64,000 nucleotides of DNA from positions 22,746 through 86,745 of the forward strand of contig JAMOOQ010000038.1 of NCBI GenBank assembly GCA_027100635.1. The letters are read 5' to 3'. Numbering within the stretch: position 1 is the first letter of the stretch; each line of letters opens with the position of its first letter. Below are positions 18,353 to 27,411 of the stretch, in pieces. Made by a program: the position numbers and the translations under genes. This stretch comes from Campylobacteraceae bacterium. Its GTDB lineage: Bacteria > Campylobacterota > Campylobacteria > Campylobacterales > Sulfurovaceae. The notes under the pieces are model-generated. The model was not told where the DNA came from. It made no database searches and worked only from the letters and a program-made list of their open reading frames with translations.

Positions 18353-19465
18353 ATGAAACTATTTTTATCTTTTTTGCTTATTACCATATCTCTTTATGCA
18401 AAATATCTTGATTCTAAAACTTGTAAAGAGTGTCACGAGGATATATATTTTGAACATACTAAATCTATGCACTATAAATCATCTTTGTTTTCAGATGAGG
18501 TACATAGAAAAATAAAAGAGGCTGTAAATAAGGATAAGTACTCTTGTGCATTATGTCATATGCCATCAACAAAGAATCTTGCGGCTATGATTCGTGGAAC
18601 AGAACAACCTAATGAAAAGGATGTAAGACAAACTGATGGGGTCTCATGTTCTTATTGTCATCAAATTAGTAAAGTCTACCATAGTAAGAAGTATAATATA
18701 AATATCTCTAGTGCAAAAGCTAATGAAAAACCAACAATGTTTGGTAATCTTTTAAATCCTGACGATAGTGATAAGCATAGTGCAAAGAATAATGAAATTT
18801 ATAAAAATTCACAAGTATGTATGGGATGTCACTCTCACAAACAAAATGCAAAGGGATTTGAGGTTTGTAACACTAAAAATCAATATGATAAAACGAGTGA
18901 TTGTATAGGTTGTCATATGCCAAAATCACCTGGTGGAAATGAAAAGTTTAATAAAAAAGGTCGTGATGAGTATGCAACTCATAATTTTTTGGGAATTCAT
19001 TCTTTGAATATGGTTAAAAAAGCGGTTAAATTGGAACTTTTATATAAAGATGAAGTGTTAGAACTTACAATTAATAATAAGATGGGACACTCTATCATTA
19101 CCCATCCTATGAGATTAAAATTTGCTAAAACTAAGATTAAACGAGATTCAAAAGTGATTTGGAGTAATTTTAAAGAGAGTCCATTAGAGGACAAAGAAGC
19201 AACATTTATTATAGTATTTAAAGATGATGCTAATAAAACAACCTTACCACATAAAGCGATAGGATATAAATTAGATCAAAATCTAAAAGCTAGTAGTTCT
19301 AAAGTTATTAAATATAAAGTTCCAAAATTACAAACAGGTGATGAGGTCATTACGCAATGGATTAGTTATATTATAAACCCAAAGATTTCAAAAAAATTAC
19401 AAATTACAAAAGATGATATTATTAAACCATATTTTGGAGCAAAAGAGTCTATTTTTATCTATTAA
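18353..19465 (+). CDS. Periplasmic pentaheme cytochrome c
   Basis: A 370-residue exported protein with signal peptide (1-16, MKLFLSFLLITISLYA) and five CXXCH heme sites at Cys24, 65, 99, 156 and 184, followed by a beta-rich C-terminal half of about 180 residues without hemes. Extra His residues between the sites could be distal ligands. The arrangement resembles the cytochrome c554-type multiheme family, so a role in periplasmic electron transfer is likely. The substrate cannot be told from sequence. I prefer ATG 18353, which follows TTTGGAG and begins the signal peptide, over the GTG at 18317. Monocistronic; no reductase partner is adjacent. Confidence 0.85.
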   Translation: MKLFLSFLLITISLYAKYLDSKTCKECHEDIYFEHTKSMHYKSSLFSDEVHRKIKEAVNKDKYSCALCHMPSTKNLAAMIRGTEQPNEKDVRQTDGVSCSYCHQISKVYHSKKYNINISSAKANEKPTMFGNLLNPDDSDKHSAKNNEIYKNSQVCMGCHSHKQNAKGFEVCNTKNQYDKTSDCIGCHMPKSPGGNEKFNKKGRDEYATHNFLGIHSLNMVKKAVKLELLYKDEVLELTINNKMGHSIITHPMRLKFAKTKIKRDSKVIWSNFKESPLEDKEATFIIVFKDDANKTTLPHKAIGYKLDQNLKASSSKVIKYKVPKLQTGDEVITQWISYIINPKISKKLQITKDDIIKPYFGAKESIFIY

Positions 19466-19544
19466 ACTTATTAGATAGATAATCAGTAGTTATTTTAAGA
19501 ATTTTTATGATATAGTAAAATACATTTTAAGTAAAGGAATTTAT

Positions 19545-20375
19545 ATGATTAAAGAATTATTAACAATTGCAGCTCTAAGTAGCTGTTTAACACTAGGTTT
19601 ACAAGCAGAGGCTCCTGCTAATGCAAAAGCTCCATCAGCTCAAACTACAGCACAGAGTGCAACTGTAATTAACCTTGCAGGTAAGCAAAGAATGCTAACT
19701 CAAAAAATGAGTAAAGAGGTTCTTATGGTTGCAAAAGGTATTAATGCTGATGTAAATAGTGCATCTCTTAAAAAAACTGTAGCACTCTTTGATAAGACTC
19801 TTAAAGGATTAATTGCTGGTGATGCTAGTTTAAATCTTCCTGCTACAACAGATAAAGATATTTTGGCTCAACTTCAAGTGGTTTCAGATTTATGGACACC
19901 ATTTAAAGCAAGTATTGAAAAAGCTGATTTAGCTACTGTTGCATCAACAAATATCGCTTTACTTAAAAATATGAATAAAGCAGTTGGTATGTTTGCAAAA
20001 GCTGGTGGTTCTACACTTAGCCCTGAGATGGCAAAAACAATTAACCTTGCTGGTAAACAAAGAATGCTAACTCAAAAGATGACGAAAGAGTTACTTTTAA
20101 TTGCTAATGGAATTGATGTTGATGCGAATACAGTAGCTATTAAAAAGACAGCAGCACTTTTTGAATCAACACTTAATGATTTGATTGCTAAATGTAAAAA
20201 AGATGAGATTAAAGCACAACTTGGTGTGGTATCAAAACTTTGGGCAGATTATGCACCAATCGTAACAAAAGCAGATGTTTCTGAAGCGTCTCTTAAGAGT
20301 GCAGATGCTATGAATATTCCTCTATTGAAAAATATGAATAAAGCAGTAAAAATGTATGAAGCGTCAGCTAAGTAG
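19545..20375 (+). CDS. Exported protein with two PilJ/NarX-type sensor domains
   Basis: A 276-residue protein made of a signal peptide (about 1-21), an Ala/Pro-rich linker, and two tandem copies of the PilJ-type domain found in the periplasmic part of PilJ chemoreceptors and NarX sensors. Each copy starts with INLAGKQRMLTQKM (about 41 and 166) and ends with LLKNMNKAV. There is no transmembrane anchor, HAMP, kinase or methyl-accepting domain, so it is a free periplasmic version. In NarX the related motif contributes to anion sensing. Whether this protein binds a ligand is open. It is followed by a hairpin at 20386-20404 and convergent to the symporter gene. Confidence 0.8.
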   Translation: MIKELLTIAALSSCLTLGLQAEAPANAKAPSAQTTAQSATVINLAGKQRMLTQKMSKEVLMVAKGINADVNSASLKKTVALFDKTLKGLIAGDASLNLPATTDKDILAQLQVVSDLWTPFKASIEKADLATVASTNIALLKNMNKAVGMFAKAGGSTLSPEMAKTINLAGKQRMLTQKMTKELLLIANGIDVDANTVAIKKTAALFESTLNDLIAKCKKDEIKAQLGVVSKLWADYAPIVTKADVSEASLKSADAMNIPLLKNMNKAVKMYEASAK

Positions 20376-20385
20376 ATTTTATTAA

Positions 20386-20404
20386 TGGTGGAAGAATTCC
20401 ACCA
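20386..20404. terminator. Hairpin between convergent genes
   Basis: TGGTGGAA (20386-20393) and TTCCACCA (20397-20404) form a perfect 8-bp stem with a 3-base loop, placed 10 bases after the stop of the PilJ-domain gene and facing the end of the symporter gene. It could serve both strands. No long T-run follows on either, so efficiency is uncertain. Confidence 0.45.
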
Positions 20405-20411
20405 AAATATT

Positions 20412-20437
20412 GTAGGGGCAATCCTTTATGGTTGCCC
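20412..20437. repeat. Half copy of family A repeat
   Basis: GTAGGGGCAATCC...GGTTGCCC matches the right arm of the palindrome at 432-502, including the flanking TTATAAAC. The left arm is missing and is replaced by the unrelated hairpin at 20386-20404. Confidence 0.6.
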
Positions 20438-20445
20438 TTTATAAA

Positions 20446-21798
20446 CTATTTTTTAGTTTGAGTATTATGAATTGCATCTGCAATTATATCTTCACTATTT
20501 TGATTAATATGAATCTCTCCTGTTGTTACTCCTGAGTTTGGATTATTAAATATAGTTTTATCTAACTTTCCTTCACTATTAGCCACAATTGCCGATACTG
20601 TTGCATCTCCTGATACATTAACCACAGTTCTAAGCATATCCAAAAGTCTATCTACACCTAAAATTATTGCAATACCTTCAACTGGTAAACCAACTTGAAC
20701 AAATACCATTGATAACATAATAAGTCCAACTCCAGGAACTCCTGCTGTTCCAATAGAAGCTAAGATTGACATCATAATTACAGTTAAATATCCTGTTAAT
20801 CCAAGTTCAACTCCATACATATTAGCAATAAATACAGTTGCAACCCCTTGCATAATCGCCGTTCCATCCATATTTATGGTCGCTCCAAAAGGTACAGTAA
20901 AAGAGGCAACAGAATTATCTACACCAACTTTTCCTGTTACAGTTTGTAAAGTTACAGGGATTGTTGCATTTGAACTTGATGTTGAAAATGCGAAAACTTG
21001 AACTGCTCTAAGTTTTTTTAAAAAAAGTATAGGATTAAGATTTGTAAATAGTTTAAATAACACCATTTGAGTAACTAAAAGATGAATTGATAAAGCTAAA
21101 ACAAGAGTAAAAACATACCCACTAAGTTCTATTAGCATACTAAATCCAAGCATTGCAACTGCTTTTGTTAATATTGCAAAAACTGCGTAAGGTCCAATTG
21201 CCATCACCATATTTACCATATTCATCATAACTTCATTAATAACTTCAATTCCAACTGCAATTGGTTTTGCTTTTTCTCCTACCATTAATAATGCGATTCC
21301 AAAGAATATTGCAAAAAAGATAATCTGTAACATATTTCCAGTGGTTAATGCTTCAAAAATATTACTAGGAACAATATTTATTAAAACTTCACTTAAAGCA
21401 GGTGCTTCTTTTGCCGTAAATTCTGCTGTACTTGTTTGTTCAGCTCCAACCCCTGGGTTTATTATTAAAGCCACACCAATAGCAGTTGCAATTGCTAAAG
21501 CTGTTGTCATTATATATAAAGCAAATGATTTTAATCCAACTTTTCCTAATGTATTCACATTTCCTATACCTAAAACTCCAGATAATAATGAAAATAAAAC
21601 TAATGGAGCAACAAGCATTTTTAACATAGTGATAAAAATATCAGCAATGATTGTAAAAAGACCCAATATTATATATTCATTGACAAATGAACCCTCATAA
21701 TTAATCCCTGTGTAGTTGATAATTAAACCAACAATAATACCTAAAAGCATACTAAATAAGAATTTAGCAGTTAAGCTCATATCTTTAAGTTTTTGCAT
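20446..21798 (-). CDS. Dicarboxylate/amino acid:cation symporter (DAACS family)
   Basis: An inner-membrane transporter of the GltP/DctA/SstT family that takes up dicarboxylates or acidic amino acids with Na+ or H+. The 450 residues show about eight hydrophobic helices and the family signatures: the serine-rich loop FSTSSSNATIPVT, the NMDGT motif (ATINMDGTAIMQG), and the C-terminal half with GVPGVGLIML and DRLLDMLRTVVNVSGD. These bind substrate and cation in GltPh-type structures. The exact substrate cannot be read from sequence. ATG 21798 has a suitable AGGAAG site. Single gene, divergent from lgt. Confidence 0.92.
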   Translation of the reverse strand: MQKLKDMSLTAKFLFSMLLGIIVGLIINYTGINYEGSFVNEYIILGLFTIIADIFITMLKMLVAPLVLFSLLSGVLGIGNVNTLGKVGLKSFALYIMTTALAIATAIGVALIINPGVGAEQTSTAEFTAKEAPALSEVLINIVPSNIFEALTTGNMLQIIFFAIFFGIALLMVGEKAKPIAVGIEVINEVMMNMVNMVMAIGPYAVFAILTKAVAMLGFSMLIELSGYVFTLVLALSIHLLVTQMVLFKLFTNLNPILFLKKLRAVQVFAFSTSSSNATIPVTLQTVTGKVGVDNSVASFTVPFGATINMDGTAIMQGVATVFIANMYGVELGLTGYLTVIMMSILASIGTAGVPGVGLIMLSMVFVQVGLPVEGIAIILGVDRLLDMLRTVVNVSGDATVSAIVANSEGKLDKTIFNNPNSGVTTGEIHINQNSEDIIADAIHNTQTKK

Positions 21799-21917
21799 AT
21801 TTTTCTTCCTCTTATAAAATTATAATAGATTATAGGTATTTTGTCTTTAAAATCATCTTGATATAAGGGAGTAGTTGAGATAATACGCTTAATTTAGATA
21901 TAAAGGAGATAATATTT

Positions 21918-22703
21918 ATGGATTTTTTAGTATGGAATGTTGATCCAAATATTTTTAGTGTTGGAAGTATTACTATTAGATGGTATGGTTTGCTATTTGC
22001 TTTATCTTTTATAATGGCGATTAAAATAATGGAATGGGTATTTAAAAAAGAGGGTAAAAAGGTTGAAGATGTTGATACTCTTTTGATTTATATGATGATT
22101 GGAACAATTGCAGGAGCAAGACTAGGACATTGTTTATTTTATGACCCAATATATTATTTTAGTAATCCTCTTAAATTTTTAGCAGTTTGGGAAGGTGGAT
22201 TAGCTAGTCATGGTGGTGCAATTGGGATAATATTAGCTGGGTATATATTTGCAAAAAAATTAAACTATAATTTTATTTGGTTACTAGATAGAATTGTTAT
22301 ACCAGCAGTATTATCAGGATTTTTTATTAGATTAGGAAATCTTTTTAACTCAGAAATTTTAGGTTCACAAAGTAATTTACCATGGGCTATAATCTTTCAA
22401 AGGATTGATAATATTCCTAGACATCCTGTGCAAGTTTATGAGTCAATTAGTTATTTAATAATATTTACTATTTTATTTTCAACTTATAAAAAATATGGCA
22501 CAAAATTAAAAGAGGGATTTTTATTTGGTCTTTTTATGGTTACAGTATTTACAGCAAGGTTTATTTTAGAATTTATAAAAGTAAAACAATCAGCTTATGG
22601 AAATGATTTTGGTATTAGTACAGGACAATTTCTAAGTCTTCCATTTATTATATTAGGACTCTATATGATTTTTCTATATAAAAGTAAAGAAGATAATGGT
22701 TAA
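21918..22703 (+). CDS. lgt: Prolipoprotein diacylglyceryl transferase
   Basis: Inner-membrane enzyme that moves diacylglycerol from phosphatidylglycerol to the lipobox cysteine of prolipoproteins, the first step of lipoprotein maturation. At 261 residues with about seven hydrophobic segments it has standard size. Recognisable motifs are IRWYGLLFALSF at the N-terminus, GARLGHCLFYDP, GGLASHGGAIG, the signature region GNLFNSEILG, and RHPVQVYE. AAAGGAGA ribosome site before ATG 21918. The stop overlaps the start of the Sel1-repeat gene by 8 bases, so both are co-translated. Its substrates here include BamD and the small lipoproteins at 35920 and 43633. Confidence 0.97.
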   Translation: MDFLVWNVDPNIFSVGSITIRWYGLLFALSFIMAIKIMEWVFKKEGKKVEDVDTLLIYMMIGTIAGARLGHCLFYDPIYYFSNPLKFLAVWEGGLASHGGAIGIILAGYIFAKKLNYNFIWLLDRIVIPAVLSGFFIRLGNLFNSEILGSQSNLPWAIIFQRIDNIPRHPVQVYESISYLIIFTILFSTYKKYGTKLKEGFLFGLFMVTVFTARFILEFIKVKQSAYGNDFGISTGQFLSLPFIILGLYMIFLYKSKEDNG

Positions 22704-23523
22704 ATTAAATGTAAATAAGATACTTGGTAGGACTTTAGTCTTTGGTATTATAGTTATTTTTACAGTTGTTATTACAGCAGATAATAGATTTGAGAATGCT
22801 ATTAAGGTTTACTATAAGCAAAAAAAATATAGACTTGCCGCATCTTTATTTAAAGAATCTATTAAAGATAATGAAATTCAAAAGGTTCAATCATATTATT
22901 ACTTAGGTTATATGTATGCAAAAGGTTTGGGTGTTGAATCTAATATAGATAGAGCAATATATCTAACAAAACAAGCAGCTAAAAAAAATCATATTAGAGC
23001 AGAAGTAAATTTAGCATATTTATATATTAAAAGAGGTTTAAATAATGATTGGAAAGAGGCAATCAAGTGGCTTCAAAAAGCATCAAAATCTGGAGATTCT
23101 CAGGCTCAAAAGAGTTTGGGGATTTTATATTATAATGGAAAAGTTATTTCACAAGATTATAAAAAAGCCTTTTTTTGGCTTCAAAAATCAGCATCTCAAA
23201 AAGATAACTATGCAATGATGTATCTTGCTTATTTATATATAGATGCAAAAGGTGTAAAACAAGATTATACAAAAGCTAAATATTGGTTTGATAAATCATC
23301 ATCACTAAATGAATCTAAAAATGCTTTGGGTGTAATTTACTATAAAGGTCTTGGAGTTAAACAAGACTATAATGAAGCTCTAAAATATTTTAAAGAAAGT
23401 GCTAAAAATAAAAATCCTGATAGTTTAAAGTATATATCTCTAATTTATTATTATGGTTATGGGGTTAAAAAAGATAGGATAAAAGCTTATAAATATTGGT
23501 CAAAATATAATGTTAATAAATAA
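22696..23523 (+). CDS. Sel1-like repeat (TPR-type) protein
   Basis: A 275-residue protein with an N-terminal hydrophobic segment (about 10-30, signal peptide or anchor) and five to six Sel1-like repeats of about 36 residues from 55 onwards. The repeats show the pattern A-x(6)-G-x-x-Y-x-x-G-x-G-V with phrases such as YMYAKGLGV, ILYYNGKV, YLYIDAKGV, VIYYKGLGV and LIYYYGYGV. Such repeats mediate protein-protein contacts; close Campylobacterota relatives include the cysteine-rich Hcp proteins, but this one lacks their paired Cys. Overlaps lgt by 8 bases. Specific partner unknown. The gap after it (23524-23707) shows no further gene. Confidence 0.85.
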   Translation: MVKLNVNKILGRTLVFGIIVIFTVVITADNRFENAIKVYYKQKKYRLAASLFKESIKDNEIQKVQSYYYLGYMYAKGLGVESNIDRAIYLTKQAAKKNHIRAEVNLAYLYIKRGLNNDWKEAIKWLQKASKSGDSQAQKSLGILYYNGKVISQDYKKAFFWLQKSASQKDNYAMMYLAYLYIDAKGVKQDYTKAKYWFDKSSSLNESKNALGVIYYKGLGVKQDYNEALKYFKESAKNKNPDSLKYISLIYYYGYGVKKDRIKAYKYWSKYNVNK

Positions 23524-23707
23524 AATTTAGTAGCACCCGAAAGATAAATTATTATTATTTGCGAATTATTTAAGGAGTCGTGAATTATATATAAATCTAT
23601 GTAAGGTGCTAAACTTTAGAAAAAACATATATTGCCTTTTACTGATTGTATTATACAAATAAAGGATTAATAGTTTGTAAATGAAGTTATATTTATGATA
23701 AATTAAC

Positions 23708-24499
23708 TTAAGATTTAGCTTTAGATTTTCTATTTTTTCTATTTGAAACAGTAAATTGAACTAATTCATCTGTAGTTTTAACATAATCAGGAATTGTCTC
23801 TAAACTTTTTTGCATCACAATATAAGCAGAATAAGCATCACTATATGCTCGGTGATGATTTGCTGACTCTATATTTAGCAATTCATTAAGATATGCCAAA
23901 CCATATTTTGGACTCTCAAATGTTCTTCTTGCCAAATCAATTGTACATAATTTTGCATTACCAATAGAACCAAGTCCAAACCTTTCAAAAGAGTGATTTA
24001 AAAATGAAAAATCAAAACTTACATTATGAGCCACAAAAATGGAATCTTTCATAAATAATTTCAACTTTTCTAATCCATCTTTAATTGGTGGTGCATCTAT
24101 TAAATCTTCTATCTCAATATGTGTTATTTTCGTAATATATTCTGGAATATAGGTGCATTGAACAAATGTTTCAAATTTATCTATAATTTCTCCATCTTGA
24201 ACAATCATTGCACCAATTTCAATCACTTGAGAATCAGTTGGCTTACTCCCATTTGTTTCAATATCAAGTATACAAAATTTTTGAACCTCATAATCTGTAA
24301 ACATAGTTCTTAAGATAAACTCATTTGTATCTTCATCCTCTTCAATAGGATAACCCGAACTTTGCAGAATCAAAAAGATACTATAAGTATCTGTAAATAA
24401 CATTGTATTTTTTTGCATCAATGCTTCAAATTGTTCAAAACTCAATCTTCCACTATTTTTTCTAAATGATGCTGTTAGATTATTAAATATATTTTGCAT
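23708..24499 (-). CDS. DnaQ-like 3'-5' exonuclease
   Basis: A 263-residue protein whose residues 80-250 form a DEDDh exonuclease: Exo I with DIETNG, Exo II in VAHNVSFDFSFL, and Exo III in HHRAYSDA, all catalytic acids and the His present. This is the family of DNA polymerase III epsilon and its free-standing relatives. The first 75 residues are a separate helical region. A longer reading from TTG 24514 is possible; ATG 24499 lies inside the end of trpF, with 17 bases overlap, and I see no strong ribosome site for either. Last gene of the rpe-trpF-exonuclease operon. Whether it is the replicative epsilon subunit is undecided. Confidence 0.85.
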   Translation of the reverse strand: MQNIFNNLTASFRKNSGRLSFEQFEALMQKNTMLFTDTYSIFLILQSSGYPIEEDEDTNEFILRTMFTDYEVQKFCILDIETNGSKPTDSQVIEIGAMIVQDGEIIDKFETFVQCTYIPEYITKITHIEIEDLIDAPPIKDGLEKLKLFMKDSIFVAHNVSFDFSFLNHSFERFGLGSIGNAKLCTIDLARRTFESPKYGLAYLNELLNIESANHHRAYSDAYSAYIVMQKSLETIPDYVKTTDELVQFTVSNRKNRKSKAKS

Positions 24500-25076
24500 T
24501 TTGTATAAACTCAATTACCTTTTTTTTATCTTTTTTACCTTTATAGACCTCTGTAGATGAACTTACATCTACGCCATAAAACTTATAACTAATTGTATCA
24601 GATACATTTAAACCATCCAATCCACCAGCTAATATTATTTTAGAGCAATCAACATCTCTAAACCACTCTAAATTTAACCTTTTTCCACTTCCACCATAAG
24701 CTTCACAATAAGCATCTACTAGTCTATATTCATCTTGATAGTTTAAAATATCTTTTGCCTCTTGAACTCTTATTACTTTTATATATGGAACAAAAAGTTG
24801 TTCATATAACTCACTAGGTGCTTCAAAATGAATTTGAGCTAAAGTACAACCTGATTCTTGCATATATGAATTAATTATTTGAGCATCAACATTTACAAAA
24901 AGTCCAACTTTCTCAACAAATGGTGGTAATTTATCTATTATAACTTTAGCATCTTTTGGAGAGATATATCGTGGTGATTTTTCATAAAATACAAATCCTA
25001 AAGCATCTGCCCCAGCTTCTATTGAGATTATAGCATCTTCTAAGTTAGTAATACCACAAATCTTAACTCTATTCAT
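24483..25076 (-). CDS. trpF: Phosphoribosylanthranilate isomerase
   Basis: Catalyses the Amadori rearrangement of phosphoribosylanthranilate to CdRP in tryptophan synthesis. The 197-residue TIM barrel starts with VKICGITNLEDA (catalytic Cys in KICG), has the mid strand QIHF, and the C-terminal ILAGGLDGLNV phosphate-binding turn and GVDVSSSTE. All are standard TrpF signatures. The start codon overlaps the rpe stop (TAATG) and the end overlaps the exonuclease gene. No other trp genes lie in the window, so trpF is detached from them as in several Campylobacterota. Confidence 0.95.
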   Translation of the reverse strand: MNRVKICGITNLEDAIISIEAGADALGFVFYEKSPRYISPKDAKVIIDKLPPFVEKVGLFVNVDAQIINSYMQESGCTLAQIHFEAPSELYEQLFVPYIKVIRVQEAKDILNYQDEYRLVDAYCEAYGGSGKRLNLEWFRDVDCSKIILAGGLDGLNVSDTISYKFYGVDVSSSTEVYKGKKDKKKVIEFIQNAKYI

Positions 25077-25717
25077 TATTTAATAGACTCTATCGCTTTT
25101 TTATATCCATCTGGATGATTAAATACAAATGACCCTGCTACAACAACATCAACTCCAGCATCTTTTAACTCTTGAATATTTGAATCATTCACTCCACCAT
25201 CAACTTGAATTAAACAGTTTGGATTTTTCTTTTCTATCAAAGCTTTTAATTTTTTGGCTTTTTCAACTACACTAGATATAAACTTTTGCCCACCAAATCC
25301 AGGATTAACACTCATTAGTAATACCATATCTAAATCTTCTATTAAATACTCTATCGCTTCTGGTGGAGTATGAGGATTTAAAACAACAGCAGGAGATATT
25401 TCTAAACCTCTAATTTTTTGAATTAATCTATGAGGATGCTTTTCCTCTTCTATATGGAAAGATATATATTTAGGATTAAATGGGGTAAATAAGTCTACAA
25501 AAAAAGAGTTATTTTCTACCATTAAATGAATATCAAGAGGCTTTGTTGCCACTTTTGCCACAGCAGAAACCACAACTGGACCGATAGTAAGATTTGGCAC
25601 AAAGTGACCATCCATAACATCAACATGAACTAAGTCACATCCTGCTTCACAAATTGCATTTACATCACGAGAAAGATTGCCAAAATCGGCAGATAATATA
25701 CTTGGAGCTATTAACAT
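25076..25717 (-). CDS. rpe: Ribulose-phosphate 3-epimerase
   Basis: Interconverts ribulose-5-phosphate and xylulose-5-phosphate in the pentose phosphate and Calvin pathways. The 213-residue TIM barrel shows the expected motifs: APSILSADFGNL, LVHVDVMDGHFVPNLTIGP with the metal ligands His and Asp, HLMV, VNPGFGGQKF, and the Asp in QVDGGVN. First gene of the operon rpe-trpF-exonuclease. ATG 25717 is followed by a normal N-terminus. Intact. Confidence 0.97.
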   Translation of the reverse strand: MLIAPSILSADFGNLSRDVNAICEAGCDLVHVDVMDGHFVPNLTIGPVVVSAVAKVATKPLDIHLMVENNSFFVDLFTPFNPKYISFHIEEEKHPHRLIQKIRGLEISPAVVLNPHTPPEAIEYLIEDLDMVLLMSVNPGFGGQKFISSVVEKAKKLKALIEKKNPNCLIQVDGGVNDSNIQELKDAGVDVVVAGSFVFNHPDGYKKAIESIK

Positions 25718-25801
25718 TAATTATCCATTTATTTTTATTTAATATTTTATAGAGATTATACCATATATTTATTTTTTAAGATAGAGTTTTATATTTTTAA
25801 G

Positions 25802-25886
25802 TGGTACCAGCACCCGGATTCGAACCGGGACGCCCGAAAGCGGGGGATTTTGAATCCCCTAAGTCTACCAATTCCATCATGCTGGC
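25802..25886 (-). tRNA. tRNA-Leu (anticodon CAA)
   Basis: On the minus strand 85 bases fold into a leucine tRNA with a long variable arm. The 7-bp acceptor stem (GCCAGCA with TGCTGGT, one G-T end pair) is followed by discriminator A and an encoded CCA (25802-25804). The anticodon stem GGGGA/TCCCC encloses TTCAAAA, giving anticodon CAA, which reads UUG codons. The variable arm is CGCTTTCGGGCG and the T loop is GTTCGAATC. TATAAT lies 17 bases upstream. Confidence 0.95.
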
Positions 25887-25902
25887 TCTTTTGTAGACTG
25901 TA

Positions 25903-25908
25903 ATTATA
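25903..25908 (-). promoter_or_regulatory. -10 box of tRNA-Leu
   Basis: A perfect TATAAT on the minus strand ends 16 bases before the mature tRNA 5' end, giving a leader of about 10 bases. The upstream region is A+T-rich without a -35 hexamer. Confidence 0.6.
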
Positions 25909-25937
25909 TCCAAGATAATCTTAAATTTCATACTATT

Positions 25938-25943
25938 TATAAT
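25938..25943 (+). promoter_or_regulatory. -10 box of the malic enzyme gene
   Basis: TATAAT on the plus strand, about 45 bases before the GTG start of the malic enzyme gene. It is divergent from the tRNA promoter, the two -10 boxes being only 29 bases apart. Confidence 0.5.
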
Positions 25944-25988
25944 AAAAATTAGATAAAATGTCAAAAAATCAATAATAAGGAACATATA

Positions 25989-27245
25989 GTGGCAAATAGT
26001 AAAGAGAGCGTATTAGAATATCATAATGGTGGGAAGATTGGTATCACTACAACTAAACCTTGTGATACACAAGAGGATTTATCAAAAGCTTATACCCCAG
26101 GTGTGGCAATTCCATGTTTAGAAATTCAAAAAGATGAAAGCTTAGCATATAATTACACAAACAAAGGAAATCTTGTAGCAGTTATTACAGATGGAACAGC
26201 AGTTTTAGGACTTGGTGATATTGGTGCATTGGCAGGTAAGCCTGTGATGGAGGGTAAGTCAGTTCTATTTAAAAAGTTTGCAAATGTGGATGCTTTTGAT
26301 ATAGAATTAGATGAGAAAGATGAAGATAAAATCATAGAAATTTGTCGGGCAATTTCTCCAACTTTTGGTGGAATAAACCTTGAAGATATAAAAGCTCCAA
26401 AATGTTTTGAGATAGAAACTAAACTTCAAGAGATGTTAGATATTCCAGTATTTCACGATGACCAACATGGAACAGCTATTATTACAACAGCAGGACTTAT
26501 TAACGCTTTAGAGGTTACAGGGAAAAATATAGAAGATATCAAAATTGTAGTAAATGGAGCAGGTGCTGCAGGAATATCTTGTGCTAAAATGTATAAGAAA
26601 TTAGGTGTAAAGCATATTGTAATGTGTGATAGTAAAGGTGTAATTTCAACTTCAAGAGAAGATTTAAACAAATATAAGCAAGAGTTTGCAATAGATACAG
26701 AAGCTAAAACTTTAGATGATGCAATTGATGGTGCTGATATGTTTTTGGGGCTAAGTAGTGCAGGTGCATTAAAAAAACCGATGGTAGCTAAGATGGCAAA
26801 AGACCCAATTATATTCGCACTTGCTAATCCAACACCAGAGATTTCACCTTATGAAGTAGTAGAAGTTAGAGATGATGTAATAATGGGAACAGGAAGAAGT
26901 GATTTCCCCAATCAAGTTAATAATGTTTTAGGTTTTCCATTTATATTTAGAGGTGCATTAGATGTACGAGCTAGAAAAGTAACAGAAAATATGAAAATGG
27001 CAGCGGCAAATGCTTTGGCTCAACTTGCAAAAGAGCCAATATCAGATGATGTAAAAAAAGCTTATAACAATCCTGATATGGAATTTGGCAAAAATCATAT
27101 TATCCCAACACCATTTAATAGAGATGTGTTAGTATGGGTAGCATCAGCTGTGGCAAAATCAGCAGTTGAAGATGGCGTAGCAAGAGTTAAGAACTATAAT
27201 CATAATGAATATAAAGCTAAACTTAGAGCGATGATTAATAACTAA
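25989..27245 (+). CDS. Malic enzyme (oxaloacetate-decarboxylating malate dehydrogenase)
   Basis: Converts malate to pyruvate and CO2 with reduction of NAD(P)+. The 418 residues form the short bacterial type without the C-terminal phosphotransacetylase-like domain of MaeB. Visible motifs are [40 protein letters not shown] with the metal-binding acids, FHDDQHGTA, the NAD(P) dinucleotide fold [10 protein letters not shown], and ALANPTPEI. The start is GTG 25989 after AATAAGGAA. Has its own promoter and is followed by a family A repeat. Supplies pyruvate or NAD(P)H to central metabolism. Confidence 0.95.
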   Translation: MANSKESVLEYHNGGKIGITTTKPCDTQEDLSKAYTPGVAIPCLEIQKDESLAYNYTNKGNLVAVITDGTAVLGLGDIGALAGKPVMEGKSVLFKKFANVDAFDIELDEKDEDKIIEICRAISPTFGGINLEDIKAPKCFEIETKLQEMLDIPVFHDDQHGTAIITTAGLINALEVTGKNIEDIKIVVNGAGAAGISCAKMYKKLGVKHIVMCDSKGVISTSREDLNKYKQEFAIDTEAKTLDDAIDGADMFLGLSSAGALKKPMVAKMAKDPIIFALANPTPEISPYEVVEVRDDVIMGTGRSDFPNQVNNVLGFPFIFRGALDVRARKVTENMKMAAANALAQLAKEPISDDVKKAYNNPDMEFGKNHIIPTPFNRDVLVWVASAVAKSAVEDGVARVKNYNHNEYKAKLRAMINN

Positions 27246-27266
27246 ATAACTTTCAAATGATGTTAA

Positions 27267-27329
27267 AGAGCAACCATAAAGGATGCCCCTACGAAATAAA
27301 ACTGTAAAGGTGCCTCTTGTGGCTACTCT
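27267..27329. repeat. Dispersed palindromic repeat, family A
   Basis: Left arm AGAGCAACCATAAAGGATGC and right arm GTGCCTCTTGTGGCTACTCT are imperfect inverted repeats with a CCCCTAC core beside the left arm, like the copies at 432-502 and 47352-47420. It lies 21 bases after the malic enzyme stop and may form the mRNA 3' end. Confidence 0.65.
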
Positions 27330-27411
27330 AAAAAAATTATAGTTTCTCAAATTTTATCATATTATAAAAGATATAAAGGTAAAATTCATAAAAAATTAGG
27401 TTACTTATTAA

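Noticed and set aside
25797..25985. 62-codon ORF on the minus strand
   Set aside because: Its 3' half is the tRNA-Leu gene; it has no ribosome site.
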